From contig AEPI01000124.1 of the NCBI GenBank assembly GCA_000193795.2, positions 1 to 8,587 of the forward strand: 8,587 nucleotides of DNA, given 5' to 3'. Positions within the stretch are counted from its first letter, which is position 1; each line of letters starts with the position of its first letter. This stretch comes from Neisseria lactamica NS19 (lineage in GTDB: Bacteria > Pseudomonadota > Gammaproteobacteria > Burkholderiales > Neisseriaceae). The position numbers were made by a program, and so were the translations under genes. Positions 5,652 through 8,587 of the stretch are shown here, piece by piece. The notes under the pieces are model-generated. The model did not search any database. It worked only from the letters and a program-made list of their open reading frames with translations, and was not told where the DNA came from.

Positions 5652-5695
5652 GGCTTCAGACGGCATTCAAAATCCCGCGATGCCGTCTGAAAGCC
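5652..5695. repeat. Inverted AT-DUS pair inside a divergent promoter region
   Basis: Exact AT-DUS copies lie at 5655-5666 (minus) and 5680-5691 (plus). Arms 5652-5666 and 5680-5695 can pair with one bulged base around a 13-base loop. Unlike the other pairs here it does not follow a gene end: it lies between the divergent starts of potD and alaS. The rest of this 203-base spacer holds the potD -10 box and a small dyad (GCGGTA-AGA-TACCGC, 5725-5739) upstream of alaS. I found no convincing alaS promoter. Confidence 0.85.
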
Positions 5696-5795
5696 GCCGC
5701 TTCCATAGCTAGAAACAGGGATTTGCGGTAAGATACCGCCGTTTGCTTTCCCTGCTTTTACCATTACAAGACATTTGAGAGATATTGAAAAAATT

Positions 5796-8420
5796 ATGAA
5801 AACCTCCGAACTGCGCCAAAAATTCCTAAAATTCTTTGAAACCAAAGGCCACACCGTCGTCCGCTCTTCCAGCCTCGTGCCGCACGACGACCCGACCCTG
5901 CTGTTTACCAACGCCGGTATGAACCAGTTTAAAGACGTATTTTTAGGTTTCGACAAACGCCCGTACAGCCGCGCCACCACCGCGCAAAAATGCGTACGCG
6001 CAGGCGGCAAGCACAACGACTTGGAAAACGTCGGCTACACCGCCCGCCACCACACCTTCTTTGAAATGATGGGCAACTTCTCCTTCGGCGACTATTTCAA
6101 GCGCGACGCGATTCATTTTGCTTGGGAATTCCTCACTTCCCCCGAATGGCTCAACATCCCCAAAGACAAACTCTTGGCGACCGTTTACGCAGAAGACGAT
6201 GAAGCCTACAACATCTGGTTGAACGAAATCGGTATGCCGTCCGAGCGCATCGTCCGCATCGGCGACAACAAAGGCGCGAAATACGCGTCTGATAATTTTT
6301 GGCAAATGGGCGACACCGGCCCTTGCGGTCCCTGCTCCGAAATTTTCTACGACCACGGCGAAGAAATCTGGGGCGGCATTCCGGGCAGCCCCGAAGAAGA
6401 CGGCGACCGCTGGATCGAAATTTGGAACTGCGTGTTTATGCAGTTCAACCGCGACGAACAAGGCAATATGAACCCGCTGCCCAAGCCGTCCGTCGATACC
6501 GGCATGGGTTTGGAACGTATGGCGGCAGTAATGCAGCACGTCCACAGCAACTACGAAATCGACCTGTTCCAAGACCTGCTCAAAGCCGTCGCCCGCGAAA
6601 CCGGCGCGCCGTTCAGTATGGACGAGCCGAGCCTGAAAGTGATTGCCGACCACATCCGTTCCTGCTCCTTCCTGATTGCAGACGGCGTATTGCCTGCCAA
6701 CGAAGGCCGCGGTTATGTTTTACGCCGCATCATCCGCCGCGCCGTGCGCCACGGTTACAAACTGGGTCAAAGCAAACCGTTCTTCCACAAACTCGTTGCC
6801 GATTTGGTTAAAGAGATGGGCGGTGCCTACCCTGAATTGAAAGAAAAACAAGCTCAAATCGAAGAAGCCTTGAAAAACGAAGAAAGCCGTTTTGCCCAAA
6901 CTTTGGAAACCGGTATGGCTTTGTTGGAAAACGCGTTGGCCAAAGGCGGCAAAACACTCGGCGGCGAAATCATCTTCAAACTCTACGATACCTACGGTTT
7001 CCCATACGACCTGACTGCCGACATCTGCCGCGAACGCAATATCGATTTGGACGAAGCAGGCTTCGAGCGCGAAATGGAAGCCCAACGCGCACGCGCACGC
7101 GCCGCACAAAGCTTCAAAGCCAACGCCCAACTTCCTTACGAAGGTCAAGACACCGAGTTTAAAGGTTATAGCGAACGCCAAACCGAATCCAAAGTCCTCG
7201 CCCTCTACAAAGACGGCGAGCCAGTCAACGAATTGAACGAAGGCGACAGCGGCGCAGTCGTTATCGACTTTACCCCGTTCTATGCGGAATCCGGCGGTCA
7301 AATCGGCGATGTCGGCTATATCTTCTCAGGTGAAAACCGCTTTGAAGTACGCGATACCCAAAAAATCAAAGCGGCCGTATTCGGCCAATTCGGCGTACAA
7401 ACTTCAGGCCGTCTGAAAGTCGGCGACAGCGTTACCGCCAAAGTGGATGACGAAATCCGCAATGCCAATATGCGCAACCACAGCGCGACCCACTTGATGC
7501 ACAAAGCCCTGCGCGATGTATTGGGCGAGCACGTCGAACAAAAAGGCTCTTTGGTTACCGCCGAATCCACCCGTTTCGACATTTCCCATCCCCAAGCGGT
7601 AACTGCCGAAGAAATCGCCGAAGTCGAACGCCGCGTCAACGAAGCCATTTTGGCGAACGTTGCCGTCAACGCCGCCATTATGAGTATGGAAGACGCACAA
7701 AAAACCGGCGCGATGATGCTCTTCGGCGAAAAATACGGCGACGAAGTGCGCGTACTGCAAATGGGCGGTTTCTCTACCGAACTTTGCGGCGGCACGCACG
7801 TTTCACGCACCGGCGACATCGGCCTCTTCAAAATCATCAGCGAAGGCGGTATTGCCGCAGGTGTGCGCCGTATCGAAGCCATCACCGGCTTGAACGCGCT
7901 TAAATGGGCGCAAGAGCAAGAACGCTTGGTTAAAGACATCATTGCCGAAACCAAAGCCCAAACCGAAAAAGACGTACTGGCGAAAATCCAAGCAGGCGCG
8001 GCACACGCCAAAGCATTGGAAAAAGAATTGGCACGCGCCAAAGCCGAACTCGCCGTCCACGCAGGCGCAAAACTCTTGGACGATGCAAAAGACTTGGGCT
8101 CAGCCAAACTCGTTGCCGCCCAAATCGAAGCCGATGCCGCCGCCCTGCGCGAAATCGTAACCGACCTGACCGGCAAATCCGACAACGCCGTAATTCTTTT
8201 GGCGGCAGTCAACGACGGCAAAGTTTCCCTGTGCGCCGGCGTATCCAAACCGTTGACCGACAAAGTGAAAGCAGGCGATCTGGTTAAATTTGCAGCCGAA
8301 CAAGTCGGCGGCAAAGGAGGCGGCAGACCGGATTTGGCACAGGCAGGCGGCAGCGATGTGGAGAAACTGCCCGCCATGATTGAGAGTGTGAAAGATTGGG
8401 TTGGCGCGAAGCTGGCTTGA
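5796..8420 (+). CDS. alaS: Alanine--tRNA ligase
   Basis: This class II synthetase charges tRNA-Ala with alanine and clears mischarged Ser- and Gly-tRNA-Ala. The 874-residue product is complete (E. coli AlaRS has 876). The catalytic domain spans about 1-240, with the conserved CVRAGGKHNDLENVG (66-80) and motif 3 GMGLER (236-241). A tRNA-recognition region follows to about 450. The editing domain carries the zinc ligands His562 and His566 (HSATH) and Cys664 and His668 (CGGTH). A coiled linker at about 705-760 leads to the C-Ala domain with the glycine-rich GGKGGGRPDLAQAGG (838-852). The start is the ATG at 5796 (MKTSELRQKF, typical of the family); a TTG at 5775 would add seven residues. The Shine-Dalgarno match is weak (GAGAG about 15 bases upstream). 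An AG-type DUS lies inside the editing-domain region. Confidence 0.98.
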   Translation: MKTSELRQKFLKFFETKGHTVVRSSSLVPHDDPTLLFTNAGMNQFKDVFLGFDKRPYSRATTAQKCVRAGGKHNDLENVGYTARHHTFFEMMGNFSFGDYFKRDAIHFAWEFLTSPEWLNIPKDKLLATVYAEDDEAYNIWLNEIGMPSERIVRIGDNKGAKYASDNFWQMGDTGPCGPCSEIFYDHGEEIWGGIPGSPEEDGDRWIEIWNCVFMQFNRDEQGNMNPLPKPSVDTGMGLERMAAVMQHVHSNYEIDLFQDLLKAVARETGAPFSMDEPSLKVIADHIRSCSFLIADGVLPANEGRGYVLRRIIRRAVRHGYKLGQSKPFFHKLVADLVKEMGGAYPELKEKQAQIEEALKNEESRFAQTLETGMALLENALAKGGKTLGGEIIFKLYDTYGFPYDLTADICRERNIDLDEAGFEREMEAQRARARAAQSFKANAQLPYEGQDTEFKGYSERQTESKVLALYKDGEPVNELNEGDSGAVVIDFTPFYAESGGQIGDVGYIFSGENRFEVRDTQKIKAAVFGQFGVQTSGRLKVGDSVTAKVDDEIRNANMRNHSATHLMHKALRDVLGEHVEQKGSLVTAESTRFDISHPQAVTAEEIAEVERRVNEAILANVAVNAAIMSMEDAQKTGAMMLFGEKYGDEVRVLQMGGFSTELCGGTHVSRTGDIGLFKIISEGGIAAGVRRIEAITGLNALKWAQEQERLVKDIIAETKAQTEKDVLAKIQAGAAHAKALEKELARAKAELAVHAGAKLLDDAKDLGSAKLVAAQIEADAAALREIVTDLTGKSDNAVILLAAVNDGKVSLCAGVSKPLTDKVKAGDLVKFAAEQVGGKGGGRPDLAQAGGSDVEKLPAMIESVKDWVGAKLA
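7406..7417 (+). repeat. Intragenic AG-DUS inside alaS
   Basis: An exact AGGCCGTCTGAA (the AG dialect; its 10-base core is the same as in AT-DUS) is read in frame within S-G-R-L-K at residues 537-541 of AlaRS. It should be functional for uptake, since the GCCGTCTGAA core is complete. Confidence 0.9.
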
Positions 8421-8427
8421 TGTGGCA

Positions 8428-8489
8428 AAGGCAGCTTGAAAGGTTTTTAGCTTCGCAGAAACTCGCGTAGCTCGTTTTCAGGCTGCCTT
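8428..8489. repeat. Nested hairpin with Kingella-type DUS arms after alaS
   Basis: Outer arms 8428-8441 and 8476-8489 pair over 14 positions (13 Watson-Crick plus one G-U in the rightward transcript). An inner dyad pairs AGCTTCGC (8449-8456) with GCGTAGCT (8465-8472) with one mismatch around an 8-base loop. The right outer arm read on the minus strand is AGGCAGCCTGAA (8488-8477), which from memory is the DUS dialect of Kingella; the left arm differs from it by one base. The structure starts 7 bases after the alaS stop and may help terminate it, though no T run follows. It could also be a small dispersed repeat. Confidence 0.65.
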
Positions 8490-8501
8490 AAACCGAACGA
8501 A

Positions 8502-8530
8502 AGGCCGTCTGAAACGTTTTCAGACGGCCT
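8502..8530. terminator. Inverted AG-DUS pair, probable alaS terminator
   Basis: Arms 8502-8514 and 8518-8530 pair perfectly (13 bp) around loop CGT and contain AGGCCGTCTGAA on each strand. The position, after alaS and before the next gene's ribosome-binding site, fits a terminator, but the stem is followed by CAATG and not by T residues. Confidence 0.65.
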
Positions 8531-8560
8531 CAATGTAAAGATAAAACAGGAGCTAACTGT

Positions 8561-8587
8561 ATGAATTTTATACGTAATTACAGCGAA
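8561..8587 (+). CDS. Start of an unidentified gene, cut by the window end
   Basis: An ATG at 8561 is preceded by AGGAG (8548-8552) with an 8-base spacer, the strongest ribosome-binding site in the window. The nine visible codons read MNFIRNYSE and stay open to the window edge. This is too short to name a family. It follows alaS in the same direction, but the two hairpins between them suggest separate transcription. Confidence 0.6.

Noticed and set aside
6234..6245. DUS-like ATGCCGTCCGAG inside alaS
   Set aside because: It has only 10 of 12 matches, with changes in the essential core, and is explained by the conserved coding sequence (M-P-S-E).
5943..6653. A 236-residue minus-strand frame opposite the alaS catalytic domain
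   Set aside because: It is antisense to the AlaRS motifs, with no ribosome-binding site or recognisable domain.
7316..8428. A 370-residue open frame on the minus strand opposite alaS
   Set aside because: It is fully antisense to the conserved AlaRS editing and C-Ala domains. Its composition (Ser, Ala, Pro, Thr-rich) is typical of the mirror frame of a GC-rich gene, and no family pattern is visible.

Overview
The window looks like chromosome from a Neisseria close to N. meningitidis, N. gonorrhoeae or N. lactamica. The 12-base AT-type DNA uptake sequence (DUS, ATGCCGTCTGAA) recurs, mostly as inverted pairs between genes. There is one Correia repeat enclosed element (CREE). The gene content (pgsA, an AraC regulator matching my memory of MtrA, a PotD/PotF lipoprotein, alaS) also fits. 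I cannot fix the species from this stretch alone.

Layout, left to right. A sigma70-like promoter at the left edge fires leftward out of the window. Next come pgsA (-), a small membrane protein with a CREE inserted in frame near its start codon (-), and an AhpD-like carboxymuconolactone decarboxylase family gene (-). A divergent spacer leads to the AraC-family regulator mtrA (+). A small lipoprotein (-) converges on mtrA and is divergent from an EamA/DMT transporter (+). That transporter converges on a polyamine-binding lipoprotein (-), which is divergent from alaS (+). After alaS come two hairpin structures built from non-AT DUS dialects, then the first nine codons of another + strand gene.

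The genes mostly alternate in direction and there is no clear multi-gene operon. Each convergent junction (mtrA/lipoprotein, DMT/potD) carries an inverted DUS pair that probably acts as a shared terminator. Housekeeping functions (phospholipid and alanyl-tRNA synthesis) sit beside envelope and transport genes. No gap without a gene exceeds about 205 bp; the longest is the potD-alaS spacer.

I see no wholly new multi-gene system. The most notable points are: (1) the CREE has added exactly 35 codons to a membrane-protein gene without breaking its frame, so ancestral and present reading frames can be reconstructed; (2) the alaS downstream region holds a nested hairpin whose outer arms match the Kingella-type DUS dialect, next to an AG-DUS pair, in a window otherwise dominated by AT-DUS; (3) two genes have promoter-like boxes overlapping or almost touching their apparent start codons.
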